Shown here in pieces: positions 24,385-33,116 of a stretch of DNA of 64,000 nucleotides. A program made the translations under genes and the position numbers. The stretch lies in contig SCNI01000008.1 in assembly GCA_005502775.1 (NCBI GenBank), positions 1 through 64,000 on the forward strand, written 5' to 3'. Within the stretch, counting starts at the first letter, position 1. Every line of letters starts with the position of its first letter. This DNA is from Microbacteriaceae bacterium 3FA27C10. Lineage in GTDB: Bacteria > Actinomycetota > Actinomycetes > Actinomycetales > Microbacteriaceae. The notes beneath the pieces are model-generated. The model saw only the letters and a list, made by a program, of their open reading frames with translations. It made no database searches and was not told the origin of the DNA.

Positions 24385-25716
24385 TCAGATGGGCCCCCGG
24401 AAGTCCTCACTCGTGGGAACTCCTGATTCACGACTCCCTTCGGCGGCAGTCAGCCACCGAATTCGGCCGAACGCGTCGGGCACCAGAGAGTTGTTCACGG
24501 TCAGATTTCTCAGGGGCTCCGGGATCGTTGGAGCCATGTCAGGTGGGCTGGAGACTTTCGGGCCACCATCAACAGGCACGGCGAGATACTGGGCCGGAAG
24601 CCAAGATCGTGGAGGTTCGACGTCAGCGATTGCACGGCGCAGTCCGAACCATCGACGCTGGAGCTTTGGAGGTTCACTCGCTGATGCCATCATTTCGAGG
24701 AGGGCATCGCGATCGCTTGGTGCCTCGGAAAGTTCGAGCAGCAAATTCTCGCCTAGTTGGGTGGCGAGCCCGATAGTGACGTGGTCACGGATGAGCGGTG
24801 CGTACTCACGCCCGAACCAGCTCACCCAGACGGGGTAGGGCGTGAGTCCACGCCACTGACCAAGCCCCGCCAGGTAGGTGTGGTGCTCCGCCCCGGCCCC
24901 GTACCAGAGCGAGCGCCCTGACCATTCGATCCCGCGAAGCACCTCAGCGCTTGCGTAGATCGCGTCGACCGACTTTGCGAAGTCCACGAACATCGCTTTG
25001 AGCGCGCGACGCCATCGTTCGTCTTCGAGGGGCCCGGCCAGCATCGAGAGACTGTGAGAGTGCACGACCGAACCGCGTCGCCAGGCTCGACCGATGCTTC
25101 CGGATTGAAGAGGGTTGGTGCCTTGAACGTAGACGGTGTCAGATTCGCCACTAACGAAGGAGACGAACGCCTTCTCTCCTCCCTCATCCCACCGCAGCGG
25201 TAACGGCTCGAAGGATCCATACCGCCGCGGCAGCGCCTCGGCTAGATGCCGTCGGGCAGCTGCAACAAATGCCGTCGCCGAGCGCGACGGATCATCGCCG
25301 AGCGAGCGCACGTACCAGGTGACATCGACCACGGAGACGCGCCCACGTTCCACTCGCGCACTCGAACGAGACCGGCCGCGCCGAAACACTTCATCGGTCT
25401 GCGGGTCGAGCACGGCGCCATCCATGGCCGCCGCAACACGTCGAGCCGCGCGAATCGCGTGCGGTATCTCTGAATCCGTAGACCCCTCGACTGACATCTG
25501 AACGAGACGCGTCGGGCCGAGGACGACGGCGGTGATCTCCTCGGGCACGTCTTCGGGTTCGATCCGAACGGGGACTCCGACAGTGAATGAATAGCGCCGG
25601 CGTTTGCCTCGAACAACGGCCAAGGATCCACCACCATCGTCATCGATGGCGAGGTCGGCCGTGATGACTGCGGCGCGAAGGTCCGAGAGATCTAGGGCAT
25701 TGCCATAGATGTGCAA
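24385..25716 (-). CDS. Hypothetical protein (443 aa)
   Basis: This is a long cytoplasmic protein of unrecognised family, without signal peptide or membrane helices. A repeated W-rich region occurs around residues 265-315 (GRSLWYGAGAEHHTYLAGLGQWRGLTPYPVWVSWFGREYAPL). Its composition and position resemble the accessory proteins around it. An immunity or self-protection role is possible by analogy with other W-rich island proteins, but there is no direct evidence. Confidence 0.6.
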   Translation of the reverse strand: MHIYGNALDLSDLRAAVITADLAIDDDGGGSLAVVRGKRRRYSFTVGVPVRIEPEDVPEEITAVVLGPTRLVQMSVEGSTDSEIPHAIRAARRVAAAMDGAVLDPQTDEVFRRGRSRSSARVERGRVSVVDVTWYVRSLGDDPSRSATAFVAAARRHLAEALPRRYGSFEPLPLRWDEGGEKAFVSFVSGESDTVYVQGTNPLQSGSIGRAWRRGSVVHSHSLSMLAGPLEDERWRRALKAMFVDFAKSVDAIYASAEVLRGIEWSGRSLWYGAGAEHHTYLAGLGQWRGLTPYPVWVSWFGREYAPLIRDHVTIGLATQLGENLLLELSEAPSDRDALLEMMASASEPPKLQRRWFGLRRAIADVEPPRSWLPAQYLAVPVDGGPKVSSPPDMAPTIPEPLRNLTVNNSLVPDAFGRIRWLTAAEGSRESGVPTSEDFRGPI

Positions 25717-25796
25717 GTCTTAGGACATCCCCGAGCCTTCCTTCTGAGCGCAAATGCGACTCTAGATGAGAACCGGTTGCTGCCAGCGTCCAATGG

Positions 25797-26459
25797 CTAG
25801 TCGAACGCCGAACTCGGAATAGCAGGGCCCGCGTCGGTGGCGTCGAGTTGCCGCACCAAGTCGTTGTGGAGGTCGATCAGTTCGCTGAAGGGCAGGGCTT
25901 GCCGGGTGCTGGATGCGACGTTCTTGCCCTCCTGCGTGAAAGGAAATGGGTAGAGAAAGAGACCCTGGTCTGGGCCCAACAGCCCTACTTCCTTTTCCCA
26001 CCCGGACCAGCGCAGCGATTCGTAGAAATCGATCGTCGCGCCGCCGAGCATTGCGGAGATAAACGCCGGATAGGTCAACCCGAGTCCCTCCCATCGCAGA
26101 GAATCGACGGAAAAGTGGTGCACTGAGCCATCACCGGCTCCCAGCGCGCCGCCGTCGAGAGCGAATACCCCGCCTAGAACGTCGAACGCCACCACGAGCA
26201 TGCCCGAAGCGGCGGCGTTCGCTTCGTCGAGGCCCGGCAGCCCGTCGCCTGAGCTTCCCCCGAGCAGGCGGAGCCATCCAGCGTCGACGATCAGGCCGGA
26301 GGAGTTCTGCGCGAGGGCGTGGAGGTAGGAGCCCGGCTTCAGGCCCATCGTCTCTACGGTCTTCGCTGCCGGATGCGGCGAGCGGATGCCCGCCGCGACG
26401 GGAGACTTCTCAACCCAGGCAGTCACCTCGGACCACGGGGCAACGGGCGCAGGCGTCAT
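25797..26459 (-). CDS. DUF2625-like protein
   Basis: The roughly 220-aa protein shows the DUF2625 pattern: SSGLIVDAGWLRLLGGSS, LVVAFDVLGGVFALDGGALG, VHHFSVDSLRWEGLGLTY and FISAMLGGATIDFYESLRWSGWEKEV. The function of the family is unknown. The ATG at 26459 has GAGGA about seven bases upstream; an ATG 30 bases earlier is the alternative. It lies in a run of minus-strand island genes behind the Fic pair. Confidence 0.75.
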   Translation of the reverse strand: MTPAPVAPWSEVTAWVEKSPVAAGIRSPHPAAKTVETMGLKPGSYLHALAQNSSGLIVDAGWLRLLGGSSGDGLPGLDEANAAASGMLVVAFDVLGGVFALDGGALGAGDGSVHHFSVDSLRWEGLGLTYPAFISAMLGGATIDFYESLRWSGWEKEVGLLGPDQGLFLYPFPFTQEGKNVASSTRQALPFSELIDLHNDLVRQLDATDAGPAIPSSAFD

Positions 26460-26567
26460 TACTACATCCTCGCGGAGGAAGGCACGCATTGGGCATTCCG
26501 CACAGCGACATTGAGGGAGGCCCGTGTGGTGCGCACGAGCGCGACGCGACTTGAAGGAGCGACGCCG

Positions 26568-27173
26568 CTATCCCAAATCGGTCACTCCGACGATGGACAG
26601 CAATTCCTCCGGGTTCATCGTCTGGTCCGCTCGTCTCAGAGCGGCGAAGTAGTCCGGGGATTCCGTCCACTCGAAGATGCGGTTGCCCGTCATCGCTAGG
26701 AGTAGAACGTCTGCGAAGAGCCGAGTCACCCGCCCGTTACCGTCGACGAATGGATGGATCTTGACCAGGTGATGATGAGCGCTCATCGCGACGAACTCGG
26801 GTGTCAGATCGATGCTGTCGAGGTTCTCCACCTGCCAGTGCAATGTCTGCAGTTCGCCATAGAGCAGCTCACGGATGTTCTCAGGAGCGGCCCCGATGCT
26901 CACCTCGCGAACACGTAGTTTGCCTGCCCACTTCCATACAGAACCGTAACAAGCCTGGTGAATGTCCTCGAGAGCATACGGGGAGGTGAGATCCTCGGCA
27001 GACAGAACGCCTTGGCTGATGGCGTCATAGAGATCGGTGCGCGTGTCTGTCAGCGCCTGCGCCTCTGCGAGGTAGACGGCCGCCTTGTTGTCGAACGAGA
27101 CGCCCTCGACGAAATCAACCGCATCCTCAATGGATACGGGAGTGTCGTTGTAGGGAGTAGCGGACGCGGCCAA
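26568..27173 (-). CDS. fic: Fic/DOC family protein (putative AMP-transferase toxin)
   Basis: The 201-aa Fic-fold protein has the complete active-site motif HPFVDGNGRVTR (His140-Arg151), with the preceding HHHLVKI helix. Fic proteins transfer AMP from ATP to hydroxyl groups of target proteins; class I members are held inactive by a separate small antitoxin. The start is TTG, one base after the stop of the small upstream gene that carries an antitoxin-type inhibitory motif. No alpha-inhibitory motif was seen inside the Fic protein itself. Confidence 0.85.
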   Translation of the reverse strand: MAASATPYNDTPVSIEDAVDFVEGVSFDNKAAVYLAEAQALTDTRTDLYDAISQGVLSAEDLTSPYALEDIHQACYGSVWKWAGKLRVREVSIGAAPENIRELLYGELQTLHWQVENLDSIDLTPEFVAMSAHHHLVKIHPFVDGNGRVTRLFADVLLLAMTGNRIFEWTESPDYFAALRRADQTMNPEELLSIVGVTDLG

Positions 27174-27174
27174 G

Positions 27175-27345
27175 CTAGCGCGACGCGGAGTGCGACTTCA
27201 GGCGAGCCACGACGTCGGTGTGGCGCCCGGCACGGACAACGGGCTCACGCGAGGGCGCTCGGCCTTCGATCTTCATGGTGGTCATCGTTGATCGCACAAC
27301 GGTCTTGTTGAGACGGTCGATGCTGACGAACTTCTTGGGTGCCAT
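27175..27345 (-). CDS. Small Fic antitoxin (VbhA-type)
   Basis: This 56-aa protein contains TMKIEG (Thr23-Gly28), which fits the (S/T)xxxE(G/N) inhibitory motif that blocks ATP binding in class I Fic enzymes. It is followed by RAPSREP, similar to the Pro-containing continuation in known antitoxins. GAGGAGG lies five bases before the ATG at 27345, so this start is strong; a longer frame from 27384 is not needed. The gene directly precedes fic, the usual antitoxin-toxin order. Confidence 0.75.
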   Translation of the reverse strand: MAPKKFVSIDRLNKTVVRSTMTTMKIEGRAPSREPVVRAGRHTDVVARLKSHSASR

Positions 27346-27439
27346 CACGACCTCCTCAGGATTCATGTTCCGGCGACTCCCCAATCATCTCTCGTCGAGG
27401 CCAATCTCTCTACCCGCAGGCCTTTCCGAACTAGCAGGG

Positions 27440-29872
27440 TTAGGACCAGCTCACGATGATCGAGCCGGTGACGTGCTCAAGGGCGAGGCGGCCGTCGAGC
27501 AGCTCCGCGGTGACGTCGCGGGAGGCGACCACGTCGCCGATCAGGTTGAGGGCGGCCTGGTCATCTCGGACGAGGATGACACGCGCCGCGTCTCGGGGGA
27601 CGGTGACGGTGACTCGCGCATCCGTGAAACCGGTCGCCTTCAGAGTTCGGGTCATCGAGTAGGGGTAGGGCGAGAGCTCTCGGCAGGTGAGCGTGGCGGC
27701 ATCCTGTTGCTGCACGAAGAGGCGGGCCTCCGCGTGCAGGGTCTTGCCGAAGGAGTATTCGGTGTGGCCGTCGGCGTACCAGCCCTCGAGGCCGGTGAAC
27801 ACGGGCGCGCCGAGCGGGAGACGGTAGCGGATGCGGGTGGTCGTGTCGGCCAGGTAGCCGTTCAGCCAGGTGGCGTTGGCGTGCCGGTGCAGCGACTGCA
27901 CGGCCGCGCGCGAGGTCGCATCGCGGCGGGTGAAGCGGCACGACACGCCCAGCTCGCCGAGCACGCGGCCGAGCAGGGCTCCCGCCTCCTCGAACTCGCG
28001 CGGGTCGAGGGGGCGGGAGTGGCGGAAGCCGTGGTCGTCCATCGGCGCGCGGTCGAAGGTCGAGGAGCCTCGCACCCACGCCCAGCGGCCCTGCCGGGTG
28101 GCATAGGCGCGAACGTCGGCACCCGAGCGCGCCGACGCCAGCACCGTCGCATCCGGTTCCGCGATCTCGCGGATGGCTCCGCCCGACAGGGTCGATGAGT
28201 GCCGGAGCAGGCGCCGCGCCGGCGCGGATGCGATCGCGTCGGCATCGAGGGCCGTCTCGAGCTCGAGGTCACCCTCGATCCCGTCGCCGAGGGCCAGACC
28301 GAGCAGGCGGCGCCCTCGGTCATCGGCGCGATCGGCCGGTCCGTATGCCAGCACGCTCGCGCCGCGGGCGGTCAGGCTCTCCAGCAGGTCGAGCACCGTG
28401 CCGCGCAGCGCCCTCGTCGGCACGACGAGGATCCTGCCGTCGAGCGACCCCGCCGCCACCGCAGCCGAGAGCATCCGCGTCGACGCCACCGTGTTCACCG
28501 GGGTGCCGGCGTTGATCGCGGCGGTGAGGTACCAGTCCTCGAAATACGGATGCCGAACCGACTCCGGGTCGGCGAGGGCGTCGTCGGCGTACTCGTCGAA
28601 GGGGTAGACCCAGACCACCGGCCCCGCCTCATCCGGCGCCGACTCGAGGGCACGCAGCACGTGCCCGCTCACCTCGCGGCCCGCGCGCGGATCGAGTTCG
28701 CCGCGCTCCGTGTCGATCGAGAGGAACTGCACATCGGATGCCGTGCGCACGGCACCGCGCTCGTCGAGCCGCGAGACGCTCAGTGGCAGGTAGATGTCGA
28801 ACGGTTCGCGGTTGTAGAAGTCCCACCACGGGTTCTGCCAGAACCACGGGTCGTTCACGTAAAAGCGGAAGAGGAATCCGTCGGACGGCACCTCGGCGAT
28901 GCGCGAGAGATAGCCCGACATCTCGATACCGAAGTCCTCGTTCAACGGACCCCAGGGCGAGTTCGGCGGCGGGTTGCGGAACACCCCGGCCGCGTAGATC
29001 TCGCGGGTGGGCACGGCGTCGCCGCCCAGGTCGATGCCGGTCGAGAAGTTCGTGCCCCGCACCTCGGTCGGGAACGGGCACTCGCGCAGGAAGCTGCGCC
29101 AGAACTCCAGCAGGGTCGCCGAGACACCCGCCACCCGGTCGGCAAGGAACTCGTCTCCGTTGTAGGTCTCGCCCAGCGGCGTCCACGAGTAGGCGCTGAA
29201 GCCGAAGCCGTTGGAGAGCCAGAGGTAGTCGAAGCCCATCTCCGCGAGGTACGACGCCGACTGTCGGCCGAGGAACTCGCCGAACGGCGTGCCGTCGGGA
29301 ACGCCGTCGGGGTAGCCGGCGAACGCACGCTCGTCGGCGTGCAGCACGGAGTTGGCGCGGATCATCCTGATCAGCTTGCCGAGACGCTGCTCGTCGTCTC
29401 CGGCCACGATCTCCGGATGCTCCTCGTACTTGAAACGCGAGGTCGCGAACTCGGGCCCCGGGTCGAAGGTCGCACCGACCGTCACCGGCACCCCGAGCAT
29501 CCGCTCGCCCACCCGGCGGATCGCCGCCACCAGACGCCGGATGTCTCGGTAGCGGAGGGGCGGAACATCCGCCCGGAATGGCTGGGCCGTGTTGTCGGGC
29601 GTGACCGTGTGCGGGTAGGGATCGTACTCGGTGTTGGAGAAGCCGACCGAGCTCGCCCAAGTGACCTCGCGGTCGAGGTCGAGGTCCCACTGCAGGATCT
29701 CGCTGCCGTCGGCGATCCAAAGCAAGACGGCTGCGGACTCGGCCGCCCCGATGAGGTCACGCCACTGGTCGAACATCGTGGCGGCAGTGGCCTCGAGGTC
29801 GTCGTCGGTCCAGGATGGGAACGGCTTCAACGACGTTTCCAACCCGACTCGCTTGAGGCTGCGGTGACTCAT
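27440..29872 (-). CDS. Large uncharacterised protein, possible glycoside hydrolase
   Basis: The 810-aa cytoplasmic protein has no recognised family. Residues 1-430 look like a TIM-barrel region (YDPYPHTVTPDN, FDYLWLSNGFGFSAYSW, FRFYVNDPWFWQNPWWDFYNREPFDIYLP). Residues about 440-600 resemble a Rossmann-like/GATase domain (VVWVYPFDEYADD ... GRILVVPTRALRGTVLDLLESL). The C-terminal 200 residues are beta-rich. This barrel plus GATase-like order recalls GH42-type enzymes. The ATG at 29872 has GGGAG five bases upstream. The gene is divergent from the rhamnonate-type operon, and its 3' end is duplicated at 20294. Confidence 0.65.
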   Translation of the reverse strand: MSHRSLKRVGLETSLKPFPSWTDDDLEATAATMFDQWRDLIGAAESAAVLLWIADGSEILQWDLDLDREVTWASSVGFSNTEYDPYPHTVTPDNTAQPFRADVPPLRYRDIRRLVAAIRRVGERMLGVPVTVGATFDPGPEFATSRFKYEEHPEIVAGDDEQRLGKLIRMIRANSVLHADERAFAGYPDGVPDGTPFGEFLGRQSASYLAEMGFDYLWLSNGFGFSAYSWTPLGETYNGDEFLADRVAGVSATLLEFWRSFLRECPFPTEVRGTNFSTGIDLGGDAVPTREIYAAGVFRNPPPNSPWGPLNEDFGIEMSGYLSRIAEVPSDGFLFRFYVNDPWFWQNPWWDFYNREPFDIYLPLSVSRLDERGAVRTASDVQFLSIDTERGELDPRAGREVSGHVLRALESAPDEAGPVVWVYPFDEYADDALADPESVRHPYFEDWYLTAAINAGTPVNTVASTRMLSAAVAAGSLDGRILVVPTRALRGTVLDLLESLTARGASVLAYGPADRADDRGRRLLGLALGDGIEGDLELETALDADAIASAPARRLLRHSSTLSGGAIREIAEPDATVLASARSGADVRAYATRQGRWAWVRGSSTFDRAPMDDHGFRHSRPLDPREFEEAGALLGRVLGELGVSCRFTRRDATSRAAVQSLHRHANATWLNGYLADTTTRIRYRLPLGAPVFTGLEGWYADGHTEYSFGKTLHAEARLFVQQQDAATLTCRELSPYPYSMTRTLKATGFTDARVTVTVPRDAARVILVRDDQAALNLIGDVVASRDVTAELLDGRLALEHVTGSIIVSWS

Positions 29873-29998
29873 TCGAACTCCCGATCTGCAGACCAAAGAT
29901 CCAGCAGGCTGCACCTACGTCTGGCATATTGAACTTTATGGCGGCTTTAGGCTAGCATCGCCGTGCCGCCCCACGAAGAAGTCGGAACCGAGGAACCT

Positions 29999-31129
29999 GT
30001 GCAGATCCGCAACGTCACCGTCGTCGTGGCGCCTTTCTCGGCCGGCACCTGGCTCGACGAGAGCCGCGTTTCGACGCCGCTCTCGCGCTACCCGGAGTTC
30101 GCCGATCGCCGCAGCAGCTGGCGCGGGCCGGGCAGCGACCTGGTCTGGCTGCTGATCGAGACCGACGATCCCGACGTCTTCGGTGTGGGGCAGAGCCGGG
30201 GCGGCGTGGTCACGGCCGCGCTGATCGAGGGGCACTTCCGCGGGATGCTGCTCGGCCGCGATGCCCTCGACCTCGAGACCCGGGTCGACCAGCTGCACCG
30301 GGCCGCGCTCCCCTACGCCGCCGGCGGCATCTCCTCGATGGCGCTCTCGGCGGTCGAGCTCGCGCTGTGGGATCTCGCCGCGCGCACATCCGGCGTCTCC
30401 CTGGCCCACCTGCTCGGCGGAAGCGACCGGCCGCTGCGTCACTACCTCACCTGCCCCGAGCCGCAGCTTCTCGACGAGGTCGACGCCGATCTGCTCGCGG
30501 CGAGCGCGACGGTCAAGGTGCCTATGGCTTACGGGCCGCCCGACGGCCGCGAAGGACTCCTCGCGAATCTCGCGCGACTCGACGACACGCGGGCGCGGGT
30601 GCCCGAGGGCATCCCACTCTCCGTCGACTGCTTCATGTCGTGGGATCTCGACTACGCCACCGCCTTCCTGCGCGACGCGAGCGATCACCGGCTCGGCTGG
30701 ATCGAGGAGCCCCTGCTGCCCGACGACCTCCAGGGGTATGCGGAGCTGCGGCGCCGGCAGCCCGTCACCGTCGCCGGCGGCGAGCACTTGTTCGGCCTGG
30801 GCGAGGCGGAGCGATTCCTTCAGGCCGATTGCGCCGACGTCATCCAGGTCGACGTCACCTGGTGCGGCGGCCTGGGGACGGCCCGCGCGGTGGCGGAGCT
30901 CGCGGGGGCGCGCGGGGTGACGTTCGCTCCGCACGGCGCCGCGATGCACCCGTGGGCGGTGGCGCTGCTGTCGTCGCTCGACGGCAGCGGTGACAGCGGC
31001 CGCGGCGGCAGCACCGGCGCCGGCACCTTGACCGAAGTACTGATCGGCCTCGGCGGCCCGGCGCAGAAGCCGCGCGCGTCGACGGGCCCCGGCGTGGGCA
31101 TCGACCCGGCATCGGTGGGCCTGCGGTGA
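29999..31129 (+). CDS. L-rhamnonate dehydratase-like enolase-superfamily protein
   Basis: This 376-aa enolase-superfamily protein resembles RhmD closely in layout. It has TPLSRYPEFADRRSSW, ISSMALSAVELALWDL, KVPMAYGPPDGREGL, VDCFMSWDLDYA, WIEEPLLPDDLQGY, GGEHLFGL, the DVTWCGGLGTA motif and a terminal APHGAAMH. RhmD dehydrates L-rhamnonate to 2-keto-3-deoxy-L-rhamnonate. The GTG at 29999 follows GAGGAA; a GTG at 29963 would add twelve residues. It opens a six-gene operon in which every junction overlaps. Confidence 0.8.
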   Translation: MQIRNVTVVVAPFSAGTWLDESRVSTPLSRYPEFADRRSSWRGPGSDLVWLLIETDDPDVFGVGQSRGGVVTAALIEGHFRGMLLGRDALDLETRVDQLHRAALPYAAGGISSMALSAVELALWDLAARTSGVSLAHLLGGSDRPLRHYLTCPEPQLLDEVDADLLAASATVKVPMAYGPPDGREGLLANLARLDDTRARVPEGIPLSVDCFMSWDLDYATAFLRDASDHRLGWIEEPLLPDDLQGYAELRRRQPVTVAGGEHLFGLGEAERFLQADCADVIQVDVTWCGGLGTARAVAELAGARGVTFAPHGAAMHPWAVALLSSLDGSGDSGRGGSTGAGTLTEVLIGLGGPAQKPRASTGPGVGIDPASVGLR

Positions 31130-31959
31130 TCGTCGACGCGCACTGCCACCTCTGGCGTCGCTGGCCCTACTCGTCGACACCGCCTGCCGACGGGGCGACG
31201 CCCGACGCGCTCCTCGAGGTGATGGCGGCGAACGGGGTCGGCCGCGCATTCGTCGTCGCAGCCGCCATCGGCGGCGCGGATGCGCGCACCGAGAACGCGC
31301 GCAACAACGACGACGTCGCCGAGACAGTGCACGAGCATCCCGCGACCTTCCGGATGTTCGCCGACGTCGATTCGCGCTGGTCGCCGAGCTACCACCGGCC
31401 GGGGGCGGGCGCCCGTCTCGCTGACGAGATCGCGCGCACCGGTGCCCGGGGCTTCACGCACTACCTCGGCGACGCCGATGACGGCTGGTTCGACACCGCT
31501 GATGGCACCGAGTTCCTCAGCACGGCGGAGAGCCTCGGCCTGCTCGCGAGCGTGCATGCGCCGCCCGCCTGGCACGCGGCGATCGGCGGGCTCGCGCAGC
31601 AGCATCCCGGCCTCCCCCTCCTGCTGCACCACCAGGGCCTGGCGACCACCGACGACGAGGTGGAGGCTCTGATCGCGCTGGCCGCGCATCCGAATGTCGC
31701 CGTCAAGGTGTCGGGATTCCGGTACGTCTCGACGACGACTCCGCCGTACCCGGATGTACGCGCCCGCCTCGAACGCGTGGCGCGGGCCTTCGGCGCCGAG
31801 CGGCTGGCCTGGGGCTCGGACTGGCCGGTCTCGACGCAGCACCATACCTATACCGACACGATCGCCTTCGCCGCCGAGGCCCTCGCGTTCCTCGACGAGT
31901 CGGAGCGCGAGCGGGTCTTCGGCGGCACGATCCTCTCCCTGTACCCCTGGAGCAGCTGA
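31126..31959 (+). CDS. Amidohydrolase family protein, lactonase-like (COG3618 type)
   Basis: The 277-aa metal-dependent hydrolase begins DAHCHLWRRWPY (HxH metal site) and has LLLHHQGL, a central lysine in VKVSGF and the C-terminal GSDWPV Asp motif. Members of this group include sugar-lactone hydrolases such as L-fucono- and L-rhamnonolactonases. It overlaps the rhamnonate dehydratase-like gene by four bases (GTGA), so opening L-rhamnono-lactone for the preceding enzyme is the most economical reading. Other TIM-barrel hydrolase activities cannot be excluded. Confidence 0.8.
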   Translation: MIVDAHCHLWRRWPYSSTPPADGATPDALLEVMAANGVGRAFVVAAAIGGADARTENARNNDDVAETVHEHPATFRMFADVDSRWSPSYHRPGAGARLADEIARTGARGFTHYLGDADDGWFDTADGTEFLSTAESLGLLASVHAPPAWHAAIGGLAQQHPGLPLLLHHQGLATTDDEVEALIALAAHPNVAVKVSGFRYVSTTTPPYPDVRARLERVARAFGAERLAWGSDWPVSTQHHTYTDTIAFAAEALAFLDESERERVFGGTILSLYPWSS

Positions 31960-33116
31960 TGCATCCCTTCGAGATGTCGCGCGACGACATCCGCGCCGCC
32001 GTTCGGGGCACGGAGTTCTTCGACGAGACCGATGCCGGGCTGTCGCCCATCCGTCTCCCGCACAGCATCCGGCAGCGCGGCGGCGACGCATCGATCGAGC
32101 GCATGGCGGCCCAGACGGCCGGCGTGCGGCTCGAGCTGACGACCACGGCGAGCGTGATCGAGATCGAGGCGCTGCTGACGCGGAGCTATCCCGCCGACGT
32201 GCCCGACGACGCCCGCCCTGCCGTTCTGGTGGCGGTGGTCGACGGGCGGGAGACCGACCGCAAGACGTTCCTCAACGGCCCGATCCTGCATCAGCTCCCC
32301 ACCGGACGCCTCGAGCGCGTCGAAGGGACCGTCTCCGTCGCCGAGCTCTCCCTCGGCGGAGCCACGGCTCAGCCCCGCGTCGTCGAGATCTGGCTGCCGC
32401 AGGTGAGTGCCACCGAGATCCGCTCCGTGCGTGCCGACGCCCCGCTGCACGCCGCCCCGGACAGGGGGCGCCCGCGCTGGACCCACTACGGCAGCTCGAT
32501 CAGCCACTCCGCCGAGGCCGACGGCCCCACCCGAACCTGGACCGGTCTCGCCGCTCTCGCCCTCGACTGGGACCTCACGAACCTCGGCTTCGGGGGCCAG
32601 GCGATGATCGATCCCTTCGTCGCCCGCGTGATCCGTGACCGCCCGAGCGATCTGATCACCCTCAAGATCGGCACCAACCCCGTCAACGCCGACGCCCTGC
32701 GCACGCGCACCTTCTCCCCTGCGGTGCACGGGTTCCTCGACACCATCCGCGAGGGGCAGCCCGACACGCCGCTCGTCGTCATCTCGCCGGTGACCCTGCC
32801 GATGCATGAGACGACACCGGGGCCCACCGTGATCGGGCCCGACGGCCACCTGACCGGAACACCCGACGCCGGCGACCGCCCGGGCGTGCTCACGCTCTCG
32901 TACGTGCGGCCCGCGCTCGAGCGCATCGTCGCCGAGCGCGCCGACCCCGCCCTGCACTACCTCGACGGGCGGCGCCTGCTCGGTCTCGAGGATGCGCATC
33001 ACCTGCACGATCGGCTCCACCCCGACGCCGAGGGATACGCCCTGATGGGCCGGCGCTTCGTCGAGATCGCGCGCGACGCCGCCTGGGCGCCGCAGAACAC
33101 GAACACCGGAGAGTGA
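31959..33116 (+). CDS. SGNH/GDSL-like hydrolase with N-terminal beta domain
   Basis: The 385-aa protein has about 165 N-terminal residues resembling the beta-sandwich of two-domain carbohydrate esterases. The SGNH domain follows: YGSSISHS in place of the usual GDS, GFGGQA, KIGTNPVNA and DRLHPDAEGY. It probably removes acyl groups from a sugar or glycoside in the cytoplasm. The ATG overlaps the amidohydrolase stop (TGATG). The GSS variant of the nucleophile motif is noteworthy but known in carbohydrate esterases of this type. Confidence 0.8.
   Translation: MHPFEMSRDDIRAAVRGTEFFDETDAGLSPIRLPHSIRQRGGDASIERMAAQTAGVRLELTTTASVIEIEALLTRSYPADVPDDARPAVLVAVVDGRETDRKTFLNGPILHQLPTGRLERVEGTVSVAELSLGGATAQPRVVEIWLPQVSATEIRSVRADAPLHAAPDRGRPRWTHYGSSISHSAEADGPTRTWTGLAALALDWDLTNLGFGGQAMIDPFVARVIRDRPSDLITLKIGTNPVNADALRTRTFSPAVHGFLDTIREGQPDTPLVVISPVTLPMHETTPGPTVIGPDGHLTGTPDAGDRPGVLTLSYVRPALERIVAERADPALHYLDGRRLLGLEDAHHLHDRLHPDAEGYALMGRRFVEIARDAAWAPQNTNTGE

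Noticed and set aside
29919-29934. Possible fourth IclR site before the RhmD-like operon
   Set aside because: Only the GAAC half is present; the partner reads GTCT, so it is mentioned as a half-site but not called.
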